Origin: Spirulina subsalsa FACHB-351
GTDB lineage: Bacteria; Cyanobacteriota; Cyanobacteriia; Cyanobacteriales; Spirulinaceae
NCBI RefSeq assembly: GCF_026130165.1
Contig: NZ_JAIHOM010000044.1
Coordinates: 1 to 39,288, forward strand
DNA: 39,288 bases
Direction: 5' to 3'
This document shows, piece after piece, positions 17,970 through 26,799 of this stretch (position 1 is the first letter of the stretch; every line of letters starts with the position of its first letter). Position numbers and translations under genes: made by a program. The notes beneath the pieces are model-generated. The model searched no databases, was not told the origin of the DNA, and worked only from the letters and a program-made list of their open reading frames with translations.

Positions 17970-19175
17970 TTACGCAAGAGATAAAGGCAGTTCTAACTGA
18001 TATACAGAATCTTGTTCAGTATTCCATAACTGGATTGGATGGCTGAGAAAAGTCATAATACTATTTGCAATCCCTTTAGAAGCCAAGTATGGGACACCAT
18101 TTCCTATGACTTTAAACATATCAGTTAATGACATTTGCTCTGGTAGGCAAAAGTTTTTAGGCAGAGACTGTATTGCTAAAGCTTCAGCAGCAGATAAACG
18201 ACGTGCTTTGTAAGGGTGTAAGTGAACTTCATTATTGCCATAGCAAGCGGTTGGTGAATAGCGCCATCGATGAAGACGCTTGTAGGATTTTCTTGAATCA
18301 TCTCCCTCCGCAATGGACAAAAATTTCTGTAAACCGGCTCTAGGTTTAAAATAGTTTTGAGCATTAGGATGATGGTTAACATTATTTTGATTGAACCAAT
18401 ATTCAACGGTCAGTTCTTCAATAATTTCATCAGGACAGGGAATTACAGAATTTTCTCCAAAGGGTTCATTAGAAGGCCAAGGCAGAGAAAAGACTTGCTC
18501 TTTAGGGTAAATTATGGATAAGTTCCAAGGAAAGTAAATCGATGGGATAGAATCTTTTTTAAAATAACCCGACCATCCTAGGCCATTCATAAGTTTTTTA
18601 GAAAAGCCAATTAATATGATTCTTTCTCTATTTTGGGGTACTCCATATCCCATGGCATTAATAAGATGCTCGGTTAAAATATATCCGAATTCATTGAGTT
18701 GAGCTTTAAGTTGCTCAAAAAAAAGTCGATGTTTTTGGGTCTTATATAATCCTTTAACATTTTCAAAAACAAAAAAATCTGGTTGATGTTGACCAATTAA
18801 TTCAACATAAGAAGATGACAACTTACCTTGATCTCCATATTTACCTCTATTTTTGCCTCCAACGGAAAAATCAGGGCAAGGTGGCCCCCCAATAAAACCG
18901 ACGAAATCACTAGATTTTCGAGCATCTTGGATCAGATACCAAAGGTTTAAAGCTGATTCCCCTTCCAGAAGATATTCAATATTTCCCTCTTCTGCCGTAG
19001 AATATCCATATTCTGGGGGAGAATAACCCATTAAGGTTCTAGAGTAACGATAAGCGTTAAGATAGGAAGGATTAATTTCATTGACATAAACTATCTCAAA
19101 TCCAGTATCTTCAAAGCCTAGATCAAGAAATCCACAACCTGCAAAAAAGGAAAATATTTTGATATTGTTAATCAT
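17970..19175 (-). CDS. DNA (cytosine-5-)-methyltransferase of the R-M system
   Basis: A 401-aa C5-methyltransferase. Motif I is FSFFAGCGFLDLGFE (8-22), the catalytic loop GGPPCPDFSVGG has C100 (the usual PCQ is PCP here), motif VI is FENVKG (137-142), motif VIII QNRERIILIGF (181-191), and the C-terminal motifs RRLSAAEALAIQSLP and VIGNGVPYLA follow. The variable target-recognition domain lies at about 200-320. It should protect host DNA from the neighbouring endonuclease. I chose ATG 19173-19175; the TTG at 19199 would add a non-conserved tail. It converges on the endonuclease and lies only 35 bp after nanE in the same direction. Confidence 0.92.
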   Translation of the reverse strand: MINNIKIFSFFAGCGFLDLGFEDTGFEIVYVNEINPSYLNAYRYSRTLMGYSPPEYGYSTAEEGNIEYLLEGESALNLWYLIQDARKSSDFVGFIGGPPCPDFSVGGKNRGKYGDQGKLSSSYVELIGQHQPDFFVFENVKGLYKTQKHRLFFEQLKAQLNEFGYILTEHLINAMGYGVPQNRERIILIGFSKKLMNGLGWSGYFKKDSIPSIYFPWNLSIIYPKEQVFSLPWPSNEPFGENSVIPCPDEIIEELTVEYWFNQNNVNHHPNAQNYFKPRAGLQKFLSIAEGDDSRKSYKRLHRWRYSPTACYGNNEVHLHPYKARRLSAAEALAIQSLPKNFCLPEQMSLTDMFKVIGNGVPYLASKGIANSIMTFLSHPIQLWNTEQDSVYQLELPLSLA

Positions 19176-19210
19176 AATTAATGATGGAAATTGTTGCAAT
19201 CCGTATAAAA

Positions 19211-19891
19211 CTAATTCCCCTCCGAAAATACCGCTTGAAAGGCTTGTAACTTCAAATCAACCCCCGTAATTGCCCCCCCAACAACCACAGAATAAGCCCC
19301 TAAATCTAACGCTTTTTTCGCCATTTCTGGCGTGGCAATTCCCCCCTCACAAATTACAGGGATCTCAAATTCTTTGACCATTTGTTGTAACAAATCCCAC
19401 CCCGGAGGGTCACAATCTTGGGTCTTTTCGGTGTAACCGTATAGTGTCGTACCCACTATATCTACACCAGCCTCAATGGCCATTCTAGCACTCTCTAAAT
19501 CGTCCACATCCGCCATGACTAATTTTCCTAAGTCTTGGTGAATTTTAGAGATTAAATCTAGGACTTTTTCTGAATTAGGTCGAAGTCTGGAAGTGGCATC
19601 AATAGCGATAATATCCGCCCCCGCTTCCCCAATGGCGATCGCATCTTCAAAACGCGGCGTAATATACACCGAATAACCGGGGATTTGCTGTTTCCACAGT
19701 CCAATGATCGGGACGGTTGGCAATTGTTCCCGCACGGCTTTAACATGAGATGGGGTGTCAATTCTCACCCCCACTGCACCCCGCAAAATAGCCGCTTTCG
19801 CTAGGGCAGTAATGACGATAGGACTATGTAAGGGAGAGTCTACTGGAGCTTGGCAAGAAACAATGAGTTTGTGCTTTAATGTGTCTAACAT
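19211..19891 (-). CDS. nanE: N-acetylmannosamine-6-phosphate 2-epimerase
   Basis: A 226-aa TIM-barrel epimerase that converts ManNAc-6-P to GlcNAc-6-P. Recognisable NanE segments are IVSCQAPVDSPLHSP, GAVGVRIDTP, IGLWKQ, ADIIAIDATSRLRP, VMADVDDLESARMA, GTTLYGYT and ICEGGIATPEMAKKA. The lysine in GLWKQ and the acid residues of the barrel mouth are intact. The start codon ATG overlaps the LapA-gene stop (TAATG), so the two are translationally coupled. It lies in a string PRC-barrel, LapA, nanE, methyltransferase. No sialic-acid genes are nearby, so its physiological role here is open. Confidence 0.93.
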   Translation of the reverse strand: MLDTLKHKLIVSCQAPVDSPLHSPIVITALAKAAILRGAVGVRIDTPSHVKAVREQLPTVPIIGLWKQQIPGYSVYITPRFEDAIAIGEAGADIIAIDATSRLRPNSEKVLDLISKIHQDLGKLVMADVDDLESARMAIEAGVDIVGTTLYGYTEKTQDCDPPGWDLLQQMVKEFEIPVICEGGIATPEMAKKALDLGAYSVVVGGAITGVDLKLQAFQAVFSEGN

Positions 19892-20250
19892 TAGGAATCA
19901 AGGGTTGGGTTAAAATCAGCGTTGTTTAAATGAGATTCAAGATATTTAATTCGCTTTTCTTGGCTCTCAATTTTCGTTTTAGCCTCTAGAAATTGTTCTT
20001 GAATTTCCTTATTTTCGCGCTTTTGCCGAGCGATTTGGGTATTTTTCGCAAATAGGGTGGGAATGGCACAAATTAAGCCAATTATCACCCCACTCGCTAG
20101 GGTAATGACTAATAGCAGAGCGAGGGGGGTTTCTCCTTCCCATGTGATAAAATTAATCGCCACATAGTCGGGATTTTGTAGCACAAAAATTAAGGTAAGG
20201 GAGGCAATAATAAAGCCAACAATCAGTAAAGCATGAACTTGTCTCTGCAT
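19891..20250 (-). CDS. LapA-domain (DUF1049) small membrane protein
   Basis: A 119-aa protein with two membrane helices (about 8-27 and 42-65) around the FVLQNPDYVAINFITWEG turn that is typical of LapA/DUF1049 proteins. A charged coiled coil (about 70-108) follows. The family is found in inner membranes and is linked to lipopolysaccharide assembly in proteobacteria; its role in cyanobacteria is not settled. The stop overlaps the nanE start by one base (TAATG), and the start is 6 bp after the PRC-barrel gene stop, so it is clearly part of one transcription unit. Confidence 0.88.
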   Translation of the reverse strand: MQRQVHALLIVGFIIASLTLIFVLQNPDYVAINFITWEGETPLALLLVITLASGVIIGLICAIPTLFAKNTQIARQKRENKEIQEQFLEAKTKIESQEKRIKYLESHLNNADFNPTLDS

Positions 20251-20256
20251 GGTGCA

Positions 20257-21021
20257 TTATTCCTCCTTGATGGTTTCAGAATCTATATTTTCTGAATTTT
20301 CTTCAGCAATTATATCATTTTCAGGGGTGGATAATTCACTAGGTTCTGCTTCGTTATTTCGCAAGAGTTGGGTCATAAATTGGGCTGTGTCTTTTAATCG
20401 TTCTGCGGCCTGTCGGGTTTTGTCCCTAGTCGCGTCTAAGGTCGCCTCTATTTCTTGTTGAGTTTTTTGGTAATCTTCTTGTAAAAACTGCATCGCCTGT
20501 TCAAATTGCTGCCCTAATCCATCTTGATATTTTTCCGCTTTATCTAAGGCGGCTTGCAAGACCAGTATACGCTGATCTCCGACGCTGGAAATACCCAGAG
20601 GAGATAGGATGTAGACCCCTTCAAATAGCGCGCCTTTCCAGCCTTCTTTAACAAATAAATAGCCTTGAATTTTTCCTGTGTTTCGCTGGAAAACAAAATC
20701 AACCAGTTTCCCAATTTTGTTTCCTTCATTACTCCATAGTTCATGACCAATAATTAAAGAAAACTTCCCCGGCTTCTGCTTGCTTTTCTCACTACTATCA
20801 ACTAAAATACTGTCTTCGCCAATGGTTTGAACCTGTGACCAAGAAATATATTTTTTCTGCTGATTTAAAAAGCCGTGTCTACAGATTAAACCTTCCACTA
20901 CATGACCTTGGGGGTCAATCCAAAACTGATCAACTGTGCCAAGTTTGGCGGTGGTGTTTCGATCTAAAATCAGTCGCTCAATGATTTTACTTTGCTGTAT
21001 AATTGTTTGAGGGTTATTCAT
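20257..21021 (-). CDS. PRC-barrel domain protein
   Basis: A 254-aa protein. Two PRC-barrel-like units occupy about residues 10-80 (LGTVDQFWIDPQGHVVEGLICRHG) and 85-160 (GHELWSNEGNKIGKLVDFVFQRNTGKIQGYLF, read from G91). A predicted coiled coil of about 165-225 rich in Q, K and E follows, then an acidic tail. PRC-barrel proteins can bind membranes or other proteins; similar ones in cyanobacteria are conserved unknowns. The gene heads the string with LapA and nanE and is divergent from cobN (100 bp between). Confidence 0.85.
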   Translation of the reverse strand: MNNPQTIIQQSKIIERLILDRNTTAKLGTVDQFWIDPQGHVVEGLICRHGFLNQQKKYISWSQVQTIGEDSILVDSSEKSKQKPGKFSLIIGHELWSNEGNKIGKLVDFVFQRNTGKIQGYLFVKEGWKGALFEGVYILSPLGISSVGDQRILVLQAALDKAEKYQDGLGQQFEQAMQFLQEDYQKTQQEIEATLDATRDKTRQAAERLKDTAQFMTQLLRNNEAEPSELSTPENDIIAEENSENIDSETIKEE

Positions 21022-21090
21022 GATTTTTTTCTAATGTTCCCTAATTAAATGAACGAACTAAACTAACTAGATTTTTTAAATAATTCACTA

Positions 21091-21118
21091 GGAGTTAATG
21101 ACAAGGAGTTAATGACAA
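21091..21118 (+). repeat. tandem duplicated ribosome-binding site before cobN
   Basis: The 14-mer GGAGTTAATGACAA is present twice in direct tandem (21091-21104 and 21105-21118), right before the cobN ATG at 21122. Each copy carries a GGAG and an ATG. The first ATG opens a five-codon frame (MTRS-stop); the second opens an out-of-frame ORF that overlaps the start of cobN. No cobalamin riboswitch box was seen in the 100-bp upstream region. Confidence 0.75.
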
Positions 21119-21121
21119 ATT

Positions 21122-24100
21122 ATGCACCGTATTGCTGCTACACCCGGAGGATGGAGTCCTGATACTGAGGGGGTTATTCTGATTGAACAAACCCCTGCCC
21201 CTATTATATTCCTTTCGGCCGCAGATACGGATATTCAAACGTTGGGGGCGGCGGTTTCTCATTTACCTGTGGGTTTTCCCGCAATCCGCGCTGTGAATAT
21301 ACTGCAATTACAGCAACAATTGAGTATTGATCACTACGGGGAACAGGTGTTAAGTCAGGCGAAAGTGATCATTTTGCGCTTGTTAGGTGGACAATCCTAT
21401 TGGTCTTATGGTTTGGAGGTGGTGGAAGATTGGGTCGAGAGGGAGAGGATTGATTTATGGTTAATTCCGGGGGATGATCGTCCTGATCCGGAGTTAATGA
21501 GTCATTCTACTATATCTTTGGCGGCTGTTAATAAACTTTGGAGCTATTTGTTAGCAGGTGGGGTGGATAATTTTGTCCAAGGTTTACAGTTTGTGGGGGA
21601 TGTTTCTCTCGGAACAAATTATAATCCTTGTCCTCCGCAACGGGTTGAAAATGTGGGGGTATATGCTCCTATTTCTGCTAATAATCATTTACCGAAGGTG
21701 GGAATTTTATTCTATCGCTCTCACTATTTAGCGGGGAATCTTGCTCCTATTGATGGACTCATTCAGACTTTATCTAAACTGGAGTTATGTCCGGTGGCTG
21801 TGTTTGTTTCGTCGCTGCGGGATGAGTCGTTACATGGGGAATTGTTAGCCTATTTGTCTGGGATTCAATTGTTGCTGAATACTACTAGCTTTTCTTTGGC
21901 TAAAATGGGAGAAGAGGGACAGTTAGGATTATGGAAGTGCTTAAATGTTCCGGTGATGCAGGTGATTTTAAGTGGGGGAACAGAGGCACAATGGGAACAA
22001 AGTGATCAGGGATTAACGCCTCGGGATGTGGCGATGAATGTGGCACTGCCGGAGGTGGATGGACGGGTGATTACTCGGGCGATTTCTTTTAAGTCTGTGG
22101 CTAGCTGGAATGCTGATTTAGAAACGGATGTAGTGGTTTATCAGCCTCGGTGCGATCGCCTGCAATTTGTCGCCAACTGTGCCAAACGTTGGGTAGACTT
22201 GAAACAAACCCCTCCCCAAGACCGCAAAATTGCCCTTATTTTAGCCAATTATCCCAACAAAGATGGTCGGATTGCCAATGGGGTAGGGTTAGATACTCCA
22301 GCCAGTTGTGTGGGCATTTTAAGGGCATTACAGGACGCTGGTTATGATCTGGGGTGTAATCTTTCAGAATCTAATCTCTCAGAATCTAATTTATTACCAA
22401 CTTCTGGGGATGATCTCATTCATAAATTAGTTTCTTATAGCACAAACGACATCGAAAGTCAAGGGTTAAGACCTGTTCAACAAACCCTTTCTCAGGAGAT
22501 TTATCGGGCTTATTTTGCCACTTTACCCCCATCAATACAAGCCGCAATTATCGAACGATGGGGTACAATTCCTGATAGTGATTTTTCCCTGCCGGGTATC
22601 CAATGGGGCAAAATTTTTGTCGGAATTCAACCCTCCCGAGGGTATGATTTAGACCCCAGTTTAAATTACCACGCCCCAGATTTAGAACCGACTCATCACT
22701 ATTTAGCCTATTATTTTTGGCTGCGGGAAGTGTTTAAATCTCAGGCGATTGTTCATGTGGGGAAACATGGAAATTTAGAGTGGCTCCCGGGGAAAAGTCT
22801 CGCTCTAGCTGAGACTTGTTATCCTGAAATTGCCCTAGGAACAATTCCGAATCTTTACCCTTTTATTGTGAATGATCCGGGGGAAGGTTCACAAGCTAAA
22901 CGACGGGGACAAGCGATTATTTTAGACCATTTAACTCCTCCCCTCACTCGGGCAGAATTATATGGTGCATTACAACAATTGGAGGCTTTAATTGATGAAT
23001 ATTACGAAGCTCAAACCTTAGATCCTTCGCGCTTGAATTTAATTGGCGATCGCATTACCCAATTAGTCCAACAGGAAAATCTGGCGCAAGACTTGGGAGT
23101 TGGGGACTTCAGCCCCAGCCATTTAGCCCAATTTCTCACCCTGGCCGATGGCTACCTCTGCGAGTTAAAAGAAGCCCAAATCCGCGACGGACTGCACATT
23201 TTTGGACAATGCCCCCAAGGGGAACAACTGCGGGATTTAATCATTTCCATTGCCCGACATTCTAGCTTCGGTCGCACTGGATTAATCCCTGCCCTCGCCC
23301 AAGATTTGGGTTATGATTTTGACCCCTTCGCCGTTGAACCCACCGTAATTATACACCATGCTAAAGGTAGCACCAAAGCGGGTAAAATAGTAGAAGAATT
23401 GGAACAAAAAGCCATTTTCTTAGTCGAGGAAATGATGAATAACCCTCAGCTCAAATTCTCGGACTGGGTAGGTCAAAAAACCCAAGAGGAACTCAACTGG
23501 ATTCGAGGATTTCTTTACCCCAGTTTAAAAGAAACCGAGCAAGAAATTCAGAACTTACTCGCCGGATTAAACGGCGAATATATCCCCAGTGGGGCATCGG
23601 GCGCACCCACCCGAGGACGGCCAGAAGTATTACCCACTGGGCGTAATTTTTACTCCGTTGATATTCGCAGCATTCCCACCGAAACCGCTTGGGATATAGG
23701 GCGAAAAGCGGCCGAATTAGTCGTTGAGCGTTACACCCAAGAAAATGGGGAATATCCCCAATCTTTAGCCCTTTCTGTGTGGGGAACATCCACCATGAGA
23801 ACAGGGGGAGATGATATTGCTCAAGTGTTAGCCTTGTTAGGAGTGCGTCCGGTGTGGGATGGATTATCCCGTCGGGTGGTAGACTTTGAAATCCTGCCCC
23901 TTTCGGTGTTAAATCGCCCCCGGGTAGATGTCACGTTACGGATTTCTGGCTTTTTCCGGGATGCCTTCCCTAACCTGATTGATCTGGTTTATCATGCGAT
24001 CGCCGCCGTTGCCAACCTGTCCGAATCTCCCAGCGACAATCCCCTAGCCCATCAGGTGCAGCAGGAAACCCACTTTTGGCAAGAAAAGGGCTTAGAACTC

Positions 24101-24862
24101 GAAAAAGCTCAAACTCGTGCCTTACATCGCATTTTCGGGTCAAAACCGGGAGCCTATGGGGCTGGATTGCAGGGGTTAATTGAATCCCAAAACTGGAGTA
24201 GTGACGAAGACCTAGCCCGGGCTTATTTAAACTGGAGTAGTTACGCTTATTCTCCCCAAAAACTCGGCGATTCTGCCCCAGAAGCCTTTGAAAAACGACT
24301 GGCTAACTTACAGATTGTTCTCCACAATCAAGACAATCGAGAACATGATTTATTAGACTCCGATGATTACTACCAATTCCAAGGGGGATTAACGGCCGCT
24401 GTGCGAGCCATTACCGGGCAAAATCCTACAACATATTTCGGAGATAATTCCCTGCCCAGTCATCCAAAAATTCGCCATTTAAAAGAAGAAATTGCCCGAG
24501 TTTACCGTTCCCGAGTGGTCAATCCTAAATGGATAGCGGGAGTTATGCGTCATGGCTATAAAGGTGCTTTTGAAATGGCGGCAACAGTAGATTATTTATT
24601 TGCCTATGATGCCACAGCCCAATGTGTAGAAGATTTTATGTATGAAGGGGTGGCTAATGCTTATTTATTAGAGGAAAAAGTCCAGGCTTTTATTCAGTCT
24701 AAAAATCCTTGGGCTTTACGGGATATGGCTGAACGTTTACTAGAAGCCAATCAACGGGGATTGTGGCAATCGGCACCAGGAGAAATCTTGGAACAGTTGA
24801 AACTTTTGGCTAATCAAGCAGAGGGAGCGATTGAGTCTAATTTAGGCTCACGGTTTGAGTGA
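21122..24862 (+). CDS. cobN: cobaltochelatase, CobN subunit
   Basis: CobN is the large, porphyrin-binding subunit of the aerobic-type cobaltochelatase that inserts Co2+ into hydrogenobyrinate a,c-diamide in cobalamin synthesis. At 1246 aa it is the length of CobN; ChlH is about 80-90 residues longer. The N-terminus MHRIAATPGGW is a CobN hallmark, with further motifs HVGKHGNLEWLPGKSLAL, VWGTSTMRTGGDDIAQVL and KWIAGVMRHGYKGAFEMAATVDYLFAYD (read from K1125 region). Chelatases of this class need CobS/CobT or ChlI/ChlD as ATPase partners, none of which is in this window. Base composition shifts at HIP1 sites (about 22152). No frameshift is visible. Confidence 0.94.
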   Translation: MHRIAATPGGWSPDTEGVILIEQTPAPIIFLSAADTDIQTLGAAVSHLPVGFPAIRAVNILQLQQQLSIDHYGEQVLSQAKVIILRLLGGQSYWSYGLEVVEDWVERERIDLWLIPGDDRPDPELMSHSTISLAAVNKLWSYLLAGGVDNFVQGLQFVGDVSLGTNYNPCPPQRVENVGVYAPISANNHLPKVGILFYRSHYLAGNLAPIDGLIQTLSKLELCPVAVFVSSLRDESLHGELLAYLSGIQLLLNTTSFSLAKMGEEGQLGLWKCLNVPVMQVILSGGTEAQWEQSDQGLTPRDVAMNVALPEVDGRVITRAISFKSVASWNADLETDVVVYQPRCDRLQFVANCAKRWVDLKQTPPQDRKIALILANYPNKDGRIANGVGLDTPASCVGILRALQDAGYDLGCNLSESNLSESNLLPTSGDDLIHKLVSYSTNDIESQGLRPVQQTLSQEIYRAYFATLPPSIQAAIIERWGTIPDSDFSLPGIQWGKIFVGIQPSRGYDLDPSLNYHAPDLEPTHHYLAYYFWLREVFKSQAIVHVGKHGNLEWLPGKSLALAETCYPEIALGTIPNLYPFIVNDPGEGSQAKRRGQAIILDHLTPPLTRAELYGALQQLEALIDEYYEAQTLDPSRLNLIGDRITQLVQQENLAQDLGVGDFSPSHLAQFLTLADGYLCELKEAQIRDGLHIFGQCPQGEQLRDLIISIARHSSFGRTGLIPALAQDLGYDFDPFAVEPTVIIHHAKGSTKAGKIVEELEQKAIFLVEEMMNNPQLKFSDWVGQKTQEELNWIRGFLYPSLKETEQEIQNLLAGLNGEYIPSGASGAPTRGRPEVLPTGRNFYSVDIRSIPTETAWDIGRKAAELVVERYTQENGEYPQSLALSVWGTSTMRTGGDDIAQVLALLGVRPVWDGLSRRVVDFEILPLSVLNRPRVDVTLRISGFFRDAFPNLIDLVYHAIAAVANLSESPSDNPLAHQVQQETHFWQEKGLELEKAQTRALHRIFGSKPGAYGAGLQGLIESQNWSSDEDLARAYLNWSSYAYSPQKLGDSAPEAFEKRLANLQIVLHNQDNREHDLLDSDDYYQFQGGLTAAVRAITGQNPTTYFGDNSLPSHPKIRHLKEEIARVYRSRVVNPKWIAGVMRHGYKGAFEMAATVDYLFAYDATAQCVEDFMYEGVANAYLLEEKVQAFIQSKNPWALRDMAERLLEANQRGLWQSAPGEILEQLKLLANQAEGAIESNLGSRFE

Positions 24863-24878
24863 GGGGGAATTAAGTATT

Positions 24879-24925
24879 GAGCATTGATAATTAACAATTG
24901 ATAATTGATAATTGTTCCCTATTTC
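24879..24925 (+). repeat. AATTGATA-type heptamer repeats
   Basis: Repeated ATTGATA/ATTAACA units (GCATTGATAATTAACAATTG and onward) and CCCTATTTCCTACTCCCT continue up to the stop codon of the hemerythrin gene. They are the reverse orientation of the composite repeat seen at 11308 and 31925. Confidence 0.8.
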
Positions 24926-25342
24926 CTACTCCCTAGAAGAGGGGACACCATTCATCATACAGGGTTGTAATTGAGTGTCAATTTTGCGAATATGATTAAT
25001 AAACCAATCTAGTAGATTTTCGTTGACTTTTAAAACAACTAGGAGACTAGGTTCATTATGTTTTAACTCGACTTGAATTTCCCGTAAGTTTTGGATAAAC
25101 TTTTGATGAGCATTCTTATTTTGAGACGCTACAGGACAGCGATAACGGTGCATACATTCTTCCTCAAACCCAAAATGCTCGTTCACATAAACTTCCAAAA
25201 AAGAGACAATCTTTTGTACTTCTGCCTTGCCCTGATTATTGCGCAATGCTTGCACTAATAAATCCATTTGATCAATCAACTGCTTGTGTTGCTGATCAAT
25301 TTCGGGAATTCCGATCTTCATTGAATCATTCCAAGCTGGCAT
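24926..25342 (-). CDS. bacteriohemerythrin-like protein
   Basis: A 138-aa hemerythrin-family protein. The usual O2-binding di-iron site uses five His, one Glu and one Asp. Here H19 (DQQHKQL), H56 and E60 (NEHFGFEE), H79 (NAHQKF), H117 and D122 (NHIRKID) are seen, but the His that normally lies four residues before H79 is Asn75. The N-terminal WNDSMKIGIPEID is typical. The C-terminal SSRE and the TAG stop are encoded by a GGGAGTAG heptamer-repeat unit. The small size and lack of a membrane segment fit a cytosolic O2/iron-handling role. The lost ligand leaves O2 binding doubtful. Confidence 0.88.
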   Translation of the reverse strand: MPAWNDSMKIGIPEIDQQHKQLIDQMDLLVQALRNNQGKAEVQKIVSFLEVYVNEHFGFEEECMHRYRCPVASQNKNAHQKFIQNLREIQVELKHNEPSLLVVLKVNENLLDWFINHIRKIDTQLQPCMMNGVPSSRE

Positions 25343-25463
25343 AAGTGTCTCGTTTGATTAGAAGGGGTATTAAGGCAATCATAAAAATTTCATTCTGTCT
25401 TGTGTCAAAACTACAGAAAATTTTAATATATTTGGCGTAATCTGATATTAGTTATATGGCGAT

Positions 25464-25487
25464 TTAACTTTATTTAAATAAAGTTAA
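25464..25487. promoter_or_regulatory. perfect 24-bp palindrome upstream of cysK
   Basis: Arms TTAACTTTATTT and AAATAAAGTTAA are exact inverted repeats with no spacer. The site lies 158 bp before the cysK ATG and in the 303-bp stretch between hemerythrin and cysK (25343-25645), which is otherwise AT-rich and empty. It resembles an operator, for example of a LysR- or Fur-like regulator, but no consensus was matched. Confidence 0.4.
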
Positions 25488-25645
25488 TATAAATCTTGGA
25501 ATAGTCGCGGTAAAATAATAGCGCTTCAGTCCAAAAATGGTATGAAAACTCGCCAATTGATTCCTTCTCGTTCACTGTATCAAGGGTGAAAAAGTGCGAG
25601 TTGACCCGAACTGTAGCGTTAATTAACCGGATCAGGATAAAAGCT

Positions 25646-26611
25646 ATGACCATTGCCAATAATATCACCGAATTAGTGGGGAAAACGCCCCTCGTGCGCT
25701 TAAATCGGATTCCCCAAGCGGAGGGTTGTGTGGCGGAAATTGTGGTGAAATTAGAGGGGATGAACCCCACAGCCTCAGTGAAAGATCGGATCAGTGTGAG
25801 TATGATTGAAGCGGCGGAACAAGAGGGATTAATAAAAGCTGGGGAGACGATCCTAGTTGAACCGACTTCTGGCAATACTGGTATTGGTTTAGCAATGGTG
25901 GCGGCGGCGAAAGGATATGGTTTAATCCTCACCATGCCGGAAACCATGAGTTTGGAGCGACGAGCGATGTTACAAGCTTATGGCGCTCAGTTGGAATTGA
26001 CTCCGGGGGGAGAAGGGATGAAAGGAGCCATTCGACGAGCGCAGGAAATTGTTGATACGGTGAGTCATGCTTATATGTTGCAGCAGTTTAATAATGCGGC
26101 CAATCCCAAAATTCACGCAGAAACGACGGCTGAGGAGATTTGGCAGGATACTGAGGGCAAGGTAGATTTCATTGTGGCAGGTGTGGGAACTGGGGGGACA
26201 ATTACTGGAACGGCAAAGGTTTTGAAGGAACGGAAACCGGAGTTAAAGGCGATCGCAGTAGAACCTACTAATAGTCCGGTTCTCTCCGGTGGAAACCCTG
26301 GCCCCCATAAGATTCAGGGAATTGGTGCCGGATTTGTTCCCCCGGTTTTACAGACAGAATTACTTGATGAGGTGATTCCGGTTTCGGATGATGAGGCGAT
26401 CGCCTATAGTCGTCGTTTAGCGCGGGAAGAAGGATTACTTTCGGGAATTTCCAGTGGTGCGGCCCTCTGTGCAGCCATCCAACTCGCAAAACGGCCAGAA
26501 AATGCAGGCCAGTTAATTGTTATGATTCAGCCCAGTTTCGGAGAACGCTATTTAAGCACACCTTTATTCAAGGATTTACCCACCCCGGAAGTAGTGGAGC
26601 TTACAGACTAG
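25646..26611 (+). CDS. cysK: cysteine synthase A (O-acetylserine sulfhydrylase)
   Basis: A PLP enzyme that forms L-cysteine from O-acetylserine and sulfide. It is 321 aa from ATG 25646 ([21 protein letters not shown]); a GTG at 25586 would add a non-conserved tail. The PLP lysine lies in [22 protein letters not shown] is the substrate loop, GTGGTITG is the phosphate loop, and the C-terminal SGISSGAAL is present. All key residues are intact. An AGGATAAAAGCT ribosome-binding region precedes the start. The gene is monocistronic here; a repeat and an inverted repeat follow. Confidence 0.96.
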   Translation: MTIANNITELVGKTPLVRLNRIPQAEGCVAEIVVKLEGMNPTASVKDRISVSMIEAAEQEGLIKAGETILVEPTSGNTGIGLAMVAAAKGYGLILTMPETMSLERRAMLQAYGAQLELTPGGEGMKGAIRRAQEIVDTVSHAYMLQQFNNAANPKIHAETTAEEIWQDTEGKVDFIVAGVGTGGTITGTAKVLKERKPELKAIAVEPTNSPVLSGGNPGPHKIQGIGAGFVPPVLQTELLDEVIPVSDDEAIAYSRRLAREEGLLSGISSGAALCAAIQLAKRPENAGQLIVMIQPSFGERYLSTPLFKDLPTPEVVELTD

Positions 26612-26621
26612 GCACTAGGTA

Positions 26622-26694
26622 GGGTTTGCTGAATAACTTCGGGAGTCGGGAGAGGGGGAGCAGGGGAGCAGGGGAGCAGGGGAGCCGGGTGTAA
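26622..26694 (+). repeat. terminal-repeat remnant plus GGGAGCAG tandem repeat
   Basis: GGGTTTGCTGAATAACTTC (26622-26640) is preceded by TA (26620-26621), matching the terminus of the MITE-like element at 32053. It is followed by about three to four GGGAGCAG octamers (to about 26689), the complement of CTGCTCCC. The far terminus is not seen. Confidence 0.7.
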
Positions 26695-26725
26695 TGTCAT
26701 TGACTAACTTTGACTAACTTTAGCC

Positions 26726-26787
26726 AGAAACCGGGTTGCATTCATTGTCTAGTTTTCTCGATACACCCTAGCAAAAACCCGGTTTCT
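26726..26787. terminator. inverted repeat AGAAACCGGGTT/AACCCGGTTTCT between convergent genes
   Basis: Twelve-base arms at 26726-26737 and 26776-26787 are perfect complements around a 38-base loop. They lie between cysK and the RluA-like gene, which converge. GAAACCGGGTTT-type sequences are common cyanobacterial dispersed palindromes. Termination is possible, but no T run follows. Confidence 0.4.
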
Positions 26788-26799
26788 CATGTCAATTCC

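Noticed and set aside
21022-21121. Cobalamin riboswitch upstream of cobN
   Set aside because: Only 100 bp are available, and no B12-box-like conserved segment was seen.
21122-24862. Magnesium chelatase ChlH instead of CobN
   Set aside because: The N-terminus MHRIAATPGGW and the shorter length fit CobN.
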